Assembly (NCBI RefSeq): GCF_003939025.1
Contig: NZ_RQIH01000002.1
Location: 248,001 to 312,000 of the forward strand
Direction of reading: 5' to 3'
DNA length: 64,000 bases
Source of the DNA: Rhizobium sophoriradicis
GTDB lineage: Bacteria; Pseudomonadota; Alphaproteobacteria; Rhizobiales; Rhizobiaceae
Positions 8,591 to 16,342 of this stretch are shown in pieces; the stretch's first letter is position 1, and each line of letters opens with the position of its first letter. Below the pieces are notes generated by a model. The model saw only the letters and a list, made by a program, of their open reading frames with translations. It did no database searches and had not been told where the DNA came from. Position numbers and translations under genes: made by a program.

Positions 8591-8962
8591 TAAGATATGC
8601 GGCAACTAGCGCAGAGGGCTGATTGGCCGGTGCGAGCAAAATACCGGGGCTTGGGTCGCGCCGGGTCGAAGTGGCGCCGCTCCGCCTGCGGCGGTGATGG
8701 GTGCGGCAGAGATTCTTCTCGTGTCGGTGGGTTGGAAGCGCTGTCCTGCGCGTCTAGAACGACGAGATCAGCAGGATAGCGACTGGCAAGGCTGAAGACG
8801 CCACTGAGAATCAATGCGCGAGAAGTTTGGCGAAATCGGATCTGCAAGTGGCGCCGAGCGCGATAGTCGCCTCAGAGTAGCGGCAGGTGATTGAGAGTAA
8901 TCATTTCTTTTCGCTCGGCGCGCGGCTCGCCGCTAAACGGCTGCGCCGGCCTATGCAGCGAA
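8581..8962. repeat. Dispersed intergenic repeat, copy 1
   Basis: The block aligns with 9521-9819. Both copies start CGAyCTCAGG, share ATGCGGCAACT and CGAAGyGsCGCCGCTCCGCC, and end with the segment around CGCTAAACGG. Copy 1 holds about 80 extra bases in its middle (near 8721-8815). It lies in non-coding DNA and overlaps an apparently truncated reading frame. Identity is roughly three quarters by eye. Confidence 0.75.
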
Positions 8963-9334
8963 ACGCGGTGCGAATTTTGGTAGAGGCAGGGATTGACGAT
9001 TTCATCGATGTCGCCGGCGCGGCGCGGCGTTTTCAACAATTCGACGACCAGCGAAGATGTCCGGTCGGCCGCATGCTCAGATCGTATTCTCAATGAAGAG
9101 GTTCCAATACCCAGCGGCGTCTTCGGGCGCCGTCTTTTATTGAGGCGCCGCCGATCCGCGGACGTTTGAGACTCTGAATTCGCCGGGCCAGCCTCACACC
9201 CACCGGATACGATAGCAGACATCAAGCCACTGCTAATGCTACCATCACGCTGCGCCTGACATCGTGCTCTGCGGCCAGAGCAGCGGCGCGCTGTTGCGTT
9301 GTGGATGGTGCGGTCGAGCCGCAGATCCTTTTTC

Positions 9335-9409
9335 TCAACGGAAGCCGAAGAAGCTCAGGATAGCGAGCACGATGACGACGGCACCGACGATCCAAATAAG
9401 CTGGTTCAT
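9335..9409 (-). CDS. 24-residue single-span membrane peptide
   Basis: An ATG at 9409 is preceded by AAGGAGATTTCAC, an excellent ribosome site. The frame encodes 24 residues (starts MNQLIWIVGAV, ends FFGFR) that form one hydrophobic helix with an aromatic, arginine-ended C-terminus. Small one-span peptides like this are common, poorly understood members of rhizobial genomes. On the minus strand GGAAC (9478-9474) followed after 16 bases by CATT (9457-9454) resembles an EcfG (general stress) promoter, and a 9-bp inverted repeat overlaps it. Confidence 0.65.
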   Translation of the reverse strand: MNQLIWIVGAVVIVLAILSFFGFR

Positions 9410-9450
9410 GTGAAATCTCCTTCGAAATGGAATGAGCCAAGTTGCAAGCA

Positions 9451-9492
9451 GGTAATGCGTCGCGGCAGCTCTGGTTCCAATTTCGCATTACC
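9451..9492. promoter_or_regulatory. Inverted repeat over putative promoter of the 24-aa peptide
   Basis: GGTAATGCG at 9451-9459 and CGCATTACC at 9484-9492 form a perfect 9-bp inverted repeat with a 24-base loop. It encloses the EcfG-like elements read on the minus strand. It could be an operator or a 5' leader hairpin of the small-peptide mRNA. Confidence 0.4.
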
Positions 9493-9520
9493 ATGCGCGT
9501 CTCCTCGCAATGACGCCCTG

Positions 9521-9819
9521 CGACCTCAGGCGAGACATGCGGCAACTGGGGCCGAGGGCTGATCGGCCAGTGCGAGCAAAAAATAAGCGGCGGTTTGATC
9601 GCCGTGTCGAAGCGCCGCCGCTCCGCCTGCCGTTTTGATGGGGGCGGCAAAGACCGCCACACCGAGATCGACGCGCGAGAAAATTGGCGAAATTGGATCT
9701 GGAAGTGGCGCCGAGCGGGATCGTCGCTCAGGGCAGGGGCAGGGAGACTAATGATTTCGTTTCGATCACGGAGCGGCTCACCGCTAAACGGTCCGGCCCC
9801 ATATGTCGCGCGTGAACCG
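9521..9819. repeat. Dispersed intergenic repeat, copy 2
   Basis: This is the second copy of the element described at 8581-8962, in the same orientation and about 940 bases away. The shared landmarks are ATGCGGCAACT, TGCGAGCAAAA, the CGCCGCTCCGCC block, AGTGGCGCCGAGCG and CACCGCTAAACGG near the end. The 487 bases between the 24-residue peptide and the outer-membrane protein gene hold little else. Confidence 0.75.
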
Positions 9820-9835
9820 CGACGTGATCCGGAGG

Positions 9836-9870
9836 AATGAAAAAGCCCCGCCGAAACACGGCGAGGCTCT
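9836..9870 (-). terminator. Rho-independent terminator of the Omp25-like gene
   Basis: Read on the minus strand, AGCCTCGCC-GTGTTT-CGGCGGGGCT forms a strong stem (plus-strand 9843-9868) followed immediately by TTTTTC. It lies about 30 bases after the stop of the outer-membrane protein gene. Confidence 0.8.
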
Positions 9871-9896
9871 GATGCTATCGATCCGAGGAATTCTTA

Positions 9897-10520
9897 TTAG
9901 AACTTCACACCGATACCGAACTTCAGTTCGTGCTGATCGAGGTCGACGTCAACGCCCAGGATATCTTGTTCGCCATAGTCATTGTAGCGGTATTCGCCGC
10001 GGGCGAAGATGTTGTTGGTGATAGCAAAGTCAACGCCTGCTCCAACCGTGTACCCGTTGAACGTCTCGGTTTCCTTATCGAAGCCGGGCGCATCGACGTA
10101 ACCGCGCGTGGCGGCCCAGCCGGCTGCGCCGTAGATCAGAGCCTTATCGAAGGCGTAGCCGACACGACCGCGAACGGCTCCAGCCCAATCCGTCCCGACT
10201 TCTGCGCCGAGCGCGTCCTCTTCATTCCAATTGTGTTCGAGGTTTCCTTCGATGCCCACGACAAAGTTATCGAACTGGAAATTGTAACCTGCGAACCCGC
10301 CGAAGACGCCGCCGTTAAAATCCTCAGAGGCAGAGGCACCGCCGGCGCTGAAATCACCGTTCAACCAAGCGGCGCCGCCATCGATACCGAAATACGGACC
10401 AGACCAGGTGAAAACAGGCGCTGCCGCAAGCGGGGCGGTCGGGGCCTCCTGAACGACATCTGCCGCGAACGCAGTCGTAGCGACAAGTGCGAGAAAGGTA
10501 GTGGCGATAGTTAACTTCAT
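9897..10520 (-). CDS. Outer-membrane beta-barrel protein, Omp25/RopB family
   Basis: This 207-residue protein has a clear signal peptide (MKLTIATTFLALVATTAFA, cut before ADVV). A PAPLAAAPVFTWSGPYFGI-like junction characteristic of rhizobial/Brucella Omp25-Omp31 and RopB proteins follows. The rest alternates short beta strands (GGFAGYNFQ, AVRGRVGYAF, IFARGEYRYNDYG) and ends in aromatic F (HELKFGIGVKF), the usual outer-membrane insertion signal. A single-gene transcript is implied by its own terminator. Family members stabilise the envelope and respond to host or acid conditions; that role is inferred from the family. Confidence 0.9.
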   Translation of the reverse strand: MKLTIATTFLALVATTAFAADVVQEAPTAPLAAAPVFTWSGPYFGIDGGAAWLNGDFSAGGASASEDFNGGVFGGFAGYNFQFDNFVVGIEGNLEHNWNEEDALGAEVGTDWAGAVRGRVGYAFDKALIYGAAGWAATRGYVDAPGFDKETETFNGYTVGAGVDFAITNNIFARGEYRYNDYGEQDILGVDVDLDQHELKFGIGVKF

Positions 10521-10785
10521 TTTCGTACCCCGTGGATTACATTAGAACCAAAGGATATACAGCTATTCAACAGAAGGCTGTAGCAATAAGGACACACTCG
10601 CGGAATTGTAAGCTGTCGTACAAGTTGTCATGTCGCCGGACGAGAGGGCGAGCCGAAGCCGGCGTCGTCAGAAACTGTCCTGATGCGGGCACATAGACCG
10701 ACGATTTGCCTTTTCAAGATGTTCAACCCCGGAACCAAACGCGCTCGCATTTACTTTGACGGCTGAGCAATTTTGGAGATCCCAT

Positions 10786-10956
10786 ATGGAAGAGACACCC
10801 AAAACCGCTATCCGGGGAATGATGTTATACGTGCTTGCTCTCCTAGTCCTGGGCGTTCTGGCAGGCGCTGTCTACACGATCTACGGCCATCCCGCCGATC
10901 CCTCGGAGCCGCCGGCGGCTGAAACGATTCCGCAAAAGGCCACGGCTCCGCAGTGA
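10786..10956 (+). CDS. Small single-span membrane protein (56 aa)
   Basis: The start is fixed by GGAG at 10775-10778, seven bases before the ATG at 10786; a longer frame from 10756 has no ribosome site. The 56 residues comprise a short charged N-terminus, one transmembrane helix (LYVLALLVLGVLAGAVYTIY) and a proline-rich periplasmic tail (PADPSEPPAAE). I do not recognise a characterised family. It stands alone between the divergent outer-membrane gene and a long non-coding stretch. Confidence 0.7.
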   Translation: MEETPKTAIRGMMLYVLALLVLGVLAGAVYTIYGHPADPSEPPAAETIPQKATAPQ

Positions 10957-11298
10957 GCGGCAACCACACCCAGCTAATATTGATCGCCCTTCGAGAACGA
11001 ATGGTGAAATTGATGGCGTTTTGCCAAATCCGGCGCTGACCCGGTTTGGTCGTGTTGAAGCGCCTGGGTCTAAGCCAAGAAGCCGCACGAGCGGCAACGA
11101 AAAGGGCTTTGGAAGGCAAGCCGAAATCCTGTCGCAAGTCCTTCCCACCAGTAGAGAGCTTATATTTATAGGGGGAACAACCTGCGACAGGGGAATTCGG
11201 CACCTGAGAGAGCCGGTCAAACAGCAGGAGCACCAAGCCGCCGGTCGGTGTGGAATGCTGAGACGTTATCCTGACAGTCGGAGCAGAGGAGTTTGCGG
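10957..11298. other. Non-coding gap, no feature recognised
   Basis: About 340 bases without a convincing gene. Short open frames on both strands lack ribosome sites. An AT-rich patch near 11160-11170 (CTTATATTTATAGGGGG) could belong to a promoter for the monooxygenase at 11299, but no -35 element is clear. Confidence 0.5.
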
Positions 11299-12792
11299 AT
11301 GAGGGAACATGCGGTCGTGATTGCCGGAGGAGGCCCCACGGGGCTGATGCTGGCGGGCGAGCTGGCCTTGGCGGGCGTCGATGTCGCCATTGTCGAGCGT
11401 CGCCTGAACCAGGAGATCGTCGGTTCGCGTGCCGGCGGCGTGAGCGCGCGCACGCTCGAGGTTTTCGATCAGCGGGGCATAGTCGAGCGGTTCCTGGCCG
11501 AGGGGCAGGTGGCCCAGGTGACCGGATTTGCGGTCACGCGGCTTGATATCAGCGATTTTCCGACGCGGCACAATTACGGGCTGGCGCTGCGGCAGAAGCA
11601 TATCGAGCGCATCCTGGCCGGCTGGGTCGAAGAGCTGCCGGTCGTGATCTATCGCGGTTGCGAGCTGACGGGCTTCGTGCAGGACGCTACTGCTGTGACC
11701 GTCGAACTCTCCGACGCTTCGGAAATCCGCGCAGATTACCTGGTCGGCTGCGATGGCGGCCGCAGCCTGGTTCGCAAGCTGGCCAATATTGAATTTCCCG
11801 GCTGGGACGCGACGACCAGCAATATTCTCGCCGAGGCCGAGATGGAGGAGGAGCCGCCGCTCGGCGTCCATCGCACGGCGCTCGGCATGCATGCCTTCGG
11901 CCGCGAGGATTATGAAATTCGCGACGGCAAGGTCGTCTTTGCCAGCGAAGGCCCGATCAACATCATGGTGACGGAAAGCAATGCCGGCGCAGCAGGCGAG
12001 CCGACGCTCGGCGATCTCAGGCAAGCGCTGATCGCCGCCTGCGGCACGGATTACCGAATTCATGGTCTCAAGTGGATTTCCAGATTCACCGACATGTCGC
12101 GGCAGGCGGCGGCCTATCGCAAGGGCCGGGTATTCCTGGCGGGGGACGCAGCGCATGTGCATTCGCCGGTGGGCGGGCAGGGCCTCAATACCGGCGTCCA
12201 GGATGCCGTCAATCTCGGCTGGAAGCTTGCCCAGGTGGTGAAGGGACTATCGCCTGAGCCCCTGCTCGATACCTATCATGCCGAGCGGCATCCGGTCGCC
12301 GCCCGCGTGTTGCGCACGACAATGGCCCAGGTCGCCCTGCAGCGCTCAGATGACCGCACCGAAGCTCTGAGAGACATCGTGCTGGAGCTGCTTGGGCTGG
12401 AGGAGGCCCGCAAGACGATTGCCGGCGAGATGTCCGGACTTGCCCTCCGCTACGATCTCGGCGAGGGGCACCCGCTGCTCGGCCGCCGCATGCCCGACCT
12501 CGACCTCGCCACCCCGGACGGGGCCATGCGTGTCTTTGCGCTGCTCAGAAACGCGCGGCCGGTGCTGTTGAATCTCGGCGCCGCCGGCAGCCTCGACATC
12601 GCGCCATGGTCAGGCCGCGTCCGGCTGGTTCAGGCGAGCTATGGCGGTCCATGGGAACTGCCGACGCTCGGGGCAGTTTCGGCGCCGAGCGCGGTGCTGA
12701 TCCGGCCCGACGGATATGTGGCATGGGTCGGCGAGGGGACGCAGGATGGGCTTCACGACGCGATGATCCCCTGGTTCGGACCACCCGCCTGA
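11299..12792 (+). CDS. FAD-dependent aromatic monooxygenase (PHBH / polyketide-hydroxylase type)
   Basis: This 497-residue flavoprotein has the dinucleotide-binding AGGGPTGLMLAGELA near residues 10-24, VGCDGGRSLVRK in the middle and FLAGDAAHVHSPVGGQGLN near residue 280, the three hallmarks of group A hydroxylases. Its C-terminal thioredoxin-like extension (DGYVAWVGEG) is typical of phenol, polyketide and rifampicin hydroxylases such as MhpA, PgaE and Rox. The substrate is unknown. AGAGGA lies before the ATG at 11299, which I prefer over an in-frame TTG at 11293. It stands alone and is convergent with the next gene. Confidence 0.88.
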   Translation: MREHAVVIAGGGPTGLMLAGELALAGVDVAIVERRLNQEIVGSRAGGVSARTLEVFDQRGIVERFLAEGQVAQVTGFAVTRLDISDFPTRHNYGLALRQKHIERILAGWVEELPVVIYRGCELTGFVQDATAVTVELSDASEIRADYLVGCDGGRSLVRKLANIEFPGWDATTSNILAEAEMEEEPPLGVHRTALGMHAFGREDYEIRDGKVVFASEGPINIMVTESNAGAAGEPTLGDLRQALIAACGTDYRIHGLKWISRFTDMSRQAAAYRKGRVFLAGDAAHVHSPVGGQGLNTGVQDAVNLGWKLAQVVKGLSPEPLLDTYHAERHPVAARVLRTTMAQVALQRSDDRTEALRDIVLELLGLEEARKTIAGEMSGLALRYDLGEGHPLLGRRMPDLDLATPDGAMRVFALLRNARPVLLNLGAAGSLDIAPWSGRVRLVQASYGGPWELPTLGAVSAPSAVLIRPDGYVAWVGEGTQDGLHDAMIPWFGPPA

Positions 12793-12807
12793 GAGCCGCA
12801 GCCCCGG

Positions 12808-13539
12808 TTAAGCGGCGAGCGGGATCGAGCCGCCCTCCGGTATCGCCTCGGGTTCCGGCATCGGCCTGCCGCGCCGTTCCCACGTCCGACGGCTGATGCC
12901 GAAGGCCTCCCATGGGCGGGACTGGCTGAGGGAGTTGGAGAGATAGTCGGCTCTGGGAACAGCGCCGGCGGCGCGGCGTTGCTGCTCTTTGCGGTTCTGC
13001 TCGCGCTGGCGGCGCTTTGCCTTTTGCAGTTTTGCCCTTTTCGCCGTCGGTACGTCGAAGGCGCCGACGGTGCGGATATCGAGCGCGCAGCGTTCGGCGT
13101 AGCTCAGATGCAGGGCATGGCCGAGCGCGTCGGCGGAAAGCGGGGAAAAGCGCACCTTTGTCCGCTCATAGATGATTTCCTCGATCGCGGCCTTCCCAGC
13201 CCAGGGGACCCACCGCGCCGCCCAGCCGAGCACCACCTCGACAAACCCTTCCTTGAACTCGACGAAAGCAAGGCTGGCGATCACCTCGACATAGATCAGG
13301 GCGTCATCCGCCTCCGGCACGATCTCTCCATGGCGGTGCCGGATCAATTTCTCGATCTCGCGCATGCGACCGCGGAAATGGTTCCAGCGGCCGCCCCGCA
13401 TCCGGCGCTGCACGGCCTTGTAGCCCAGCAGACAATCGCCGATTTTGATCGCCGTGATATCCCGTGCGAGCGCGTCCGCATGAGCGGCTTTTTCCGCCGG
13501 CTTTGCCGATCGAGCCCCTTTCTCCTCAAGACGATCCAT
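12808..13539 (-). CDS. Hypothetical protein with basic C-terminal HTH-like tail
   Basis: AAGGAGAAGCG directly precedes the ATG at 13539, giving 243 residues. The first 150 residues are alpha-helical and contain LGWAARWVPWAGKAAIEEII. A highly basic stretch (KRAKLQKAKRRQREQNRK) follows, then SQSRPWEAFGISRRTWERRG, which resembles the DNA-recognition part of small phage- or plasmid-type DNA-binding proteins. I infer nucleic-acid binding; no known family name can be given with confidence. It is convergent with the monooxygenase and divergent from the adenylate cyclase. Confidence 0.72.
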   Translation of the reverse strand: MDRLEEKGARSAKPAEKAAHADALARDITAIKIGDCLLGYKAVQRRMRGGRWNHFRGRMREIEKLIRHRHGEIVPEADDALIYVEVIASLAFVEFKEGFVEVVLGWAARWVPWAGKAAIEEIIYERTKVRFSPLSADALGHALHLSYAERCALDIRTVGAFDVPTAKRAKLQKAKRRQREQNRKEQQRRAAGAVPRADYLSNSLSQSRPWEAFGISRRTWERRGRPMPEPEAIPEGGSIPLAA

Positions 13540-13780
13540 CGCTTCTCCTTCGTCGATCGGCCGGAGCCGAACCGATCGATTGTAAAGGAGGGCGAGGGGG
13601 TGATGCTCGCACTTTTCTCCGTTGTCCTGCAAATTGTTGAAACGGAGATGCAACGGGGACGGGCGGCCCGACAGGCGATTGCTACCGGCGGACTCTGTCG
13701 ATCGGCAAGCAAGCGGCCCCATCGATTTCTATTGGCAGGTTGTCGTGTTATGATCGCGCATTGACGTTGTCTGTCCTGTC

Positions 13781-15208
13781 ATGCGCGTAGAGACTATCCA
13801 AATGAGCGAAATGGACGTGCTTTTTGCCACCCTGCGACAGGCGGCTGACCCGCAGGTAGTCGAGTGCATCGAAAACGTCGTCAGGCATGGCGCCGATCGC
13901 GAGCTCAATCGCATCAATGTACTCGCCTTCGCCGAAAAACATCATCTCGAGGAAGAGAAAACCATTGCCGCCTTTCTGCATGCCGCCCGCATAGGCGCGT
14001 TCGAGATGACCTGGAACGTGCTTTGTCCGGGATGCGGCGGCGTTCTGGACAGCGGCGCGACCCTGAAAGGCGTCGTCCAGGACACCTATCATTGCGCGCT
14101 TTGCGCGGCCGGATACGAACCGACCCTCGACGAGATGGTCGAGGTCACCTTTACCGTCAGTCCGCGGGTGCGCGGGATTGCCGCCCACGATCCCGACAGG
14201 CTGCCGCCGCTCGAATATTATCGCCAGATATTCTTCAGTTCCGGCGTCGACCTGCCGCAGGATCTGGAAGCGAAGTTTCAACGCATACTGCTGGAGATGA
14301 TCGAGCTGGCGCCGGGCGAGAAGGCTTTCGTCTCGCTGCAGCTACCGGCGCAATTCGTCATCATCTTCGAGGCGGTCACGCACTCGGCGCAGTTTATCGA
14401 TGTGCAGGGTGAACCCACCAGCGAACGCCAGGCCCTGTCGATGGTCATCAGCCGCGGGCATGCGCTGAACGAAACCGTGACGCTGCGCCCGGGTCTGCTG
14501 CGGCTCACCCTGGAGAACCATACCGATCGCCGGGTGGTGCCGAATGTCTGCATCGCCGGAGATGATTTGCACGATCTCCTGGGCCGCCGGCGGCCGTTTC
14601 TGACGGCCAAGCGCCTGCTGACCAACCAGAGCTTCCGCGACATCTACAGGACCGATACGCTCGACGTCGACCAGCGCCTGAAGATCACCAGCCTGACTTT
14701 TCTGTTCACTGATCTGAGGGGCTCGACCGCGCTTTACGAGCGTGTCGGTGATCTTGCCGCCTTCGACCTGGTGCGGGCGCATTTCCGCGTTCTTCACGAG
14801 ATCGTCGCCACCGAAGCGGGCGCCGTCGTCAAGACGATCGGCGATGCTGTCATGGCGACCTTCCCGAGCCCTGACCGTGCGGTGGCGGCAGCGCTCAGAA
14901 TGCGCGAGGCGATGCGCCGGTTGAATGCCGAACACGGCAGCGAGGACCTGCTCCTGAAGATCGGCATTCACGAGGGACCGTGCCTCGCCGTCAACCTCAA
15001 CGATCGGCAGGACTATTTCGGCCAGACCGTCAACATCGCCTCGCGCGTCCAGGGCCTTGCCGACCCCAACGTGATCATGACGACGGAGGCGATCGTCGAG
15101 GATGTCAATGTCTCGGAGATCCTGCGTGACAGCGGCATCAGCTCGGCCTCCCGGATGGCGGAACTCCAGGGCATCGGCAGGGAGGTCAGGATCTTTGCCC
15201 TGTCGTGA
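13781..15208 (+). CDS. Class III adenylate/guanylate cyclase with N-terminal sensor and zinc ribbon
   Basis: This protein has 475 residues (468 if the second ATG at 13802 is used; neither has a strong ribosome site). A zinc ribbon (CPGCGG ... CALCAAGYEP, about residues 82-112) lies in the N-terminal region, which resembles the DUF5939 adenylate-cyclase-associated domain. The C-terminal cyclase domain starts near residue 305 with metal site FLFTDLRGST, continues with KTIGDAVMATF (second metal Asp) and has NIASRV, supplying the catalytic Asn and Arg. It should make cAMP from ATP in the cytosol. Rhizobia carry many such cyclases; the signal sensed here is unknown. Confidence 0.88.
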   Translation: MRVETIQMSEMDVLFATLRQAADPQVVECIENVVRHGADRELNRINVLAFAEKHHLEEEKTIAAFLHAARIGAFEMTWNVLCPGCGGVLDSGATLKGVVQDTYHCALCAAGYEPTLDEMVEVTFTVSPRVRGIAAHDPDRLPPLEYYRQIFFSSGVDLPQDLEAKFQRILLEMIELAPGEKAFVSLQLPAQFVIIFEAVTHSAQFIDVQGEPTSERQALSMVISRGHALNETVTLRPGLLRLTLENHTDRRVVPNVCIAGDDLHDLLGRRRPFLTAKRLLTNQSFRDIYRTDTLDVDQRLKITSLTFLFTDLRGSTALYERVGDLAAFDLVRAHFRVLHEIVATEAGAVVKTIGDAVMATFPSPDRAVAAALRMREAMRRLNAEHGSEDLLLKIGIHEGPCLAVNLNDRQDYFGQTVNIASRVQGLADPNVIMTTEAIVEDVNVSEILRDSGISSASRMAELQGIGREVRIFALS

Positions 15209-15358
15209 GCGTCGTTGCGCTGAACGCCGGCATCGAGGCGAAAGCGCGTTCGACCTGAACACAGCCCGGATGAGAAGGTCTGTGCGGTTTTGACTGGCGG
15301 GAGCTGGGACTTGTGCGACCTGGCCGAGATATACCGGGTGGTCGAGTAGGATGCACGC

Positions 15359-16234
15359 CTAGTGAGAGGTTACGCGAGCACCGAATATCCGCTGCAGGAA
15401 GGGCCGAAGGGCCGCCTGAGAGTGTTCGCGCGGGATACGATGCCCGCATTCGAAGATGCTGAGACTAACCGGGACTCCGGCATCGGACAGAGCCTTCGAG
15501 AAACTTTCGGCCTGAGCAACGGGAGCGCGATCGTCGTGCCGTCCGTGCAGAAGGAGTGTTTCCGAGCGGATATTTTGCGCATGGTGCAAGGCTGAGCGCT
15601 TTAGGAAAGCCTCTTTCGACAGGCCGGCTTCGGTTTCGATCGCTCTTTGCAGGCCGGGTGGGCTGTTTATGAAGACGGCTTCAAGATCATAGACGCCGCT
15701 CGAGAGAACGATGGCTCTAAGGTCGGGAAACTGAGCCGCGACCATTGCCGAAGCAACGGCTCCCCTGCTGTTGCCGTAGAGGACGATGCGCTCGGGAGCG
15801 ACGGACGGTTGTTGCTTCAGGAAGGAGAGGGCGGCCATGATCGCCCGCTGAGTGGATGGACCGCAGAAATCGGCCGGGCCGTCCGAAGCCCCAAAGCCGG
15901 GCTGTGATACAGCCGCCGCCGTGATATTCAGGCGGGACGAGAAGCGAAGCAAGGTTCCATTATCGGCGAATTCCTTCGCTCCAAGCAGAAGGCCGCCCTG
16001 ATTGCCGTGGACGAACAGGATCGCACCGGCCGGCGCCGCACCGGCGGCCTCAGCCTGGAAAAGCTCGACAGCAGCGCCATCGCCTCGATCAATCAGATGC
16101 CGCGTCACTCCAGGCATGAACACCAAAAGGTTTTCCCGCCGGCCGACGATAGGCGGGCAGGGGAGGTTGTCAATCTCTGATGTTGGTAGAAGGCGGAGGT
16201 GGTTTGGGAGCAGTGGCCTTGGCGTTTCGGCCAT
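15359..16234 (-). CDS. Alpha/beta hydrolase (esterase/peptidase-like)
   Basis: This 291-residue enzyme starts with ATG at 16234; an in-frame TTG six bases earlier is less likely. The alpha/beta-hydrolase landmarks are the oxyanion-loop HGNQGG, nucleophile elbow GNSRGA (G-X-S-X-G), acid LLHGRHDDRAPV and catalytic His in ECGHRIP. No signal peptide is seen, so it is cytoplasmic. The fold suggests serine esterase or prolyl-oligopeptidase-like activity; the substrate is not readable. It is convergent with the cyclase and separated by about 100 bases from the downstream ABC exporter gene on the same strand. Confidence 0.85.
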   Translation of the reverse strand: MAETPRPLLPNHLRLLPTSEIDNLPCPPIVGRRENLLVFMPGVTRHLIDRGDGAAVELFQAEAAGAAPAGAILFVHGNQGGLLLGAKEFADNGTLLRFSSRLNITAAAVSQPGFGASDGPADFCGPSTQRAIMAALSFLKQQPSVAPERIVLYGNSRGAVASAMVAAQFPDLRAIVLSSGVYDLEAVFINSPPGLQRAIETEAGLSKEAFLKRSALHHAQNIRSETLLLHGRHDDRAPVAQAESFSKALSDAGVPVSLSIFECGHRIPREHSQAALRPFLQRIFGARVTSH

Positions 16235-16342
16235 TGGCAAACCTTGCCCTTAGCTCTGGTGCTTGCCAAGCCCCCTGACGAAACGAAGGGGCGCCTCTTG
16301 TCAGTCGTCTGAATGCCGGGACGTCAGCCCCGGCATTCAGGT

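Noticed and set aside
10730..10760. EcfG promoter before the 56-residue membrane protein
   Set aside because: GGAACC is present near 10731, but no CGTT-like -10 occurs at 16-17 bases.
11021..11302. 93-codon gene upstream of the monooxygenase
   Set aside because: No ribosome site, composition unlike protein, and it ends inside the monooxygenase ribosome-site/start region.
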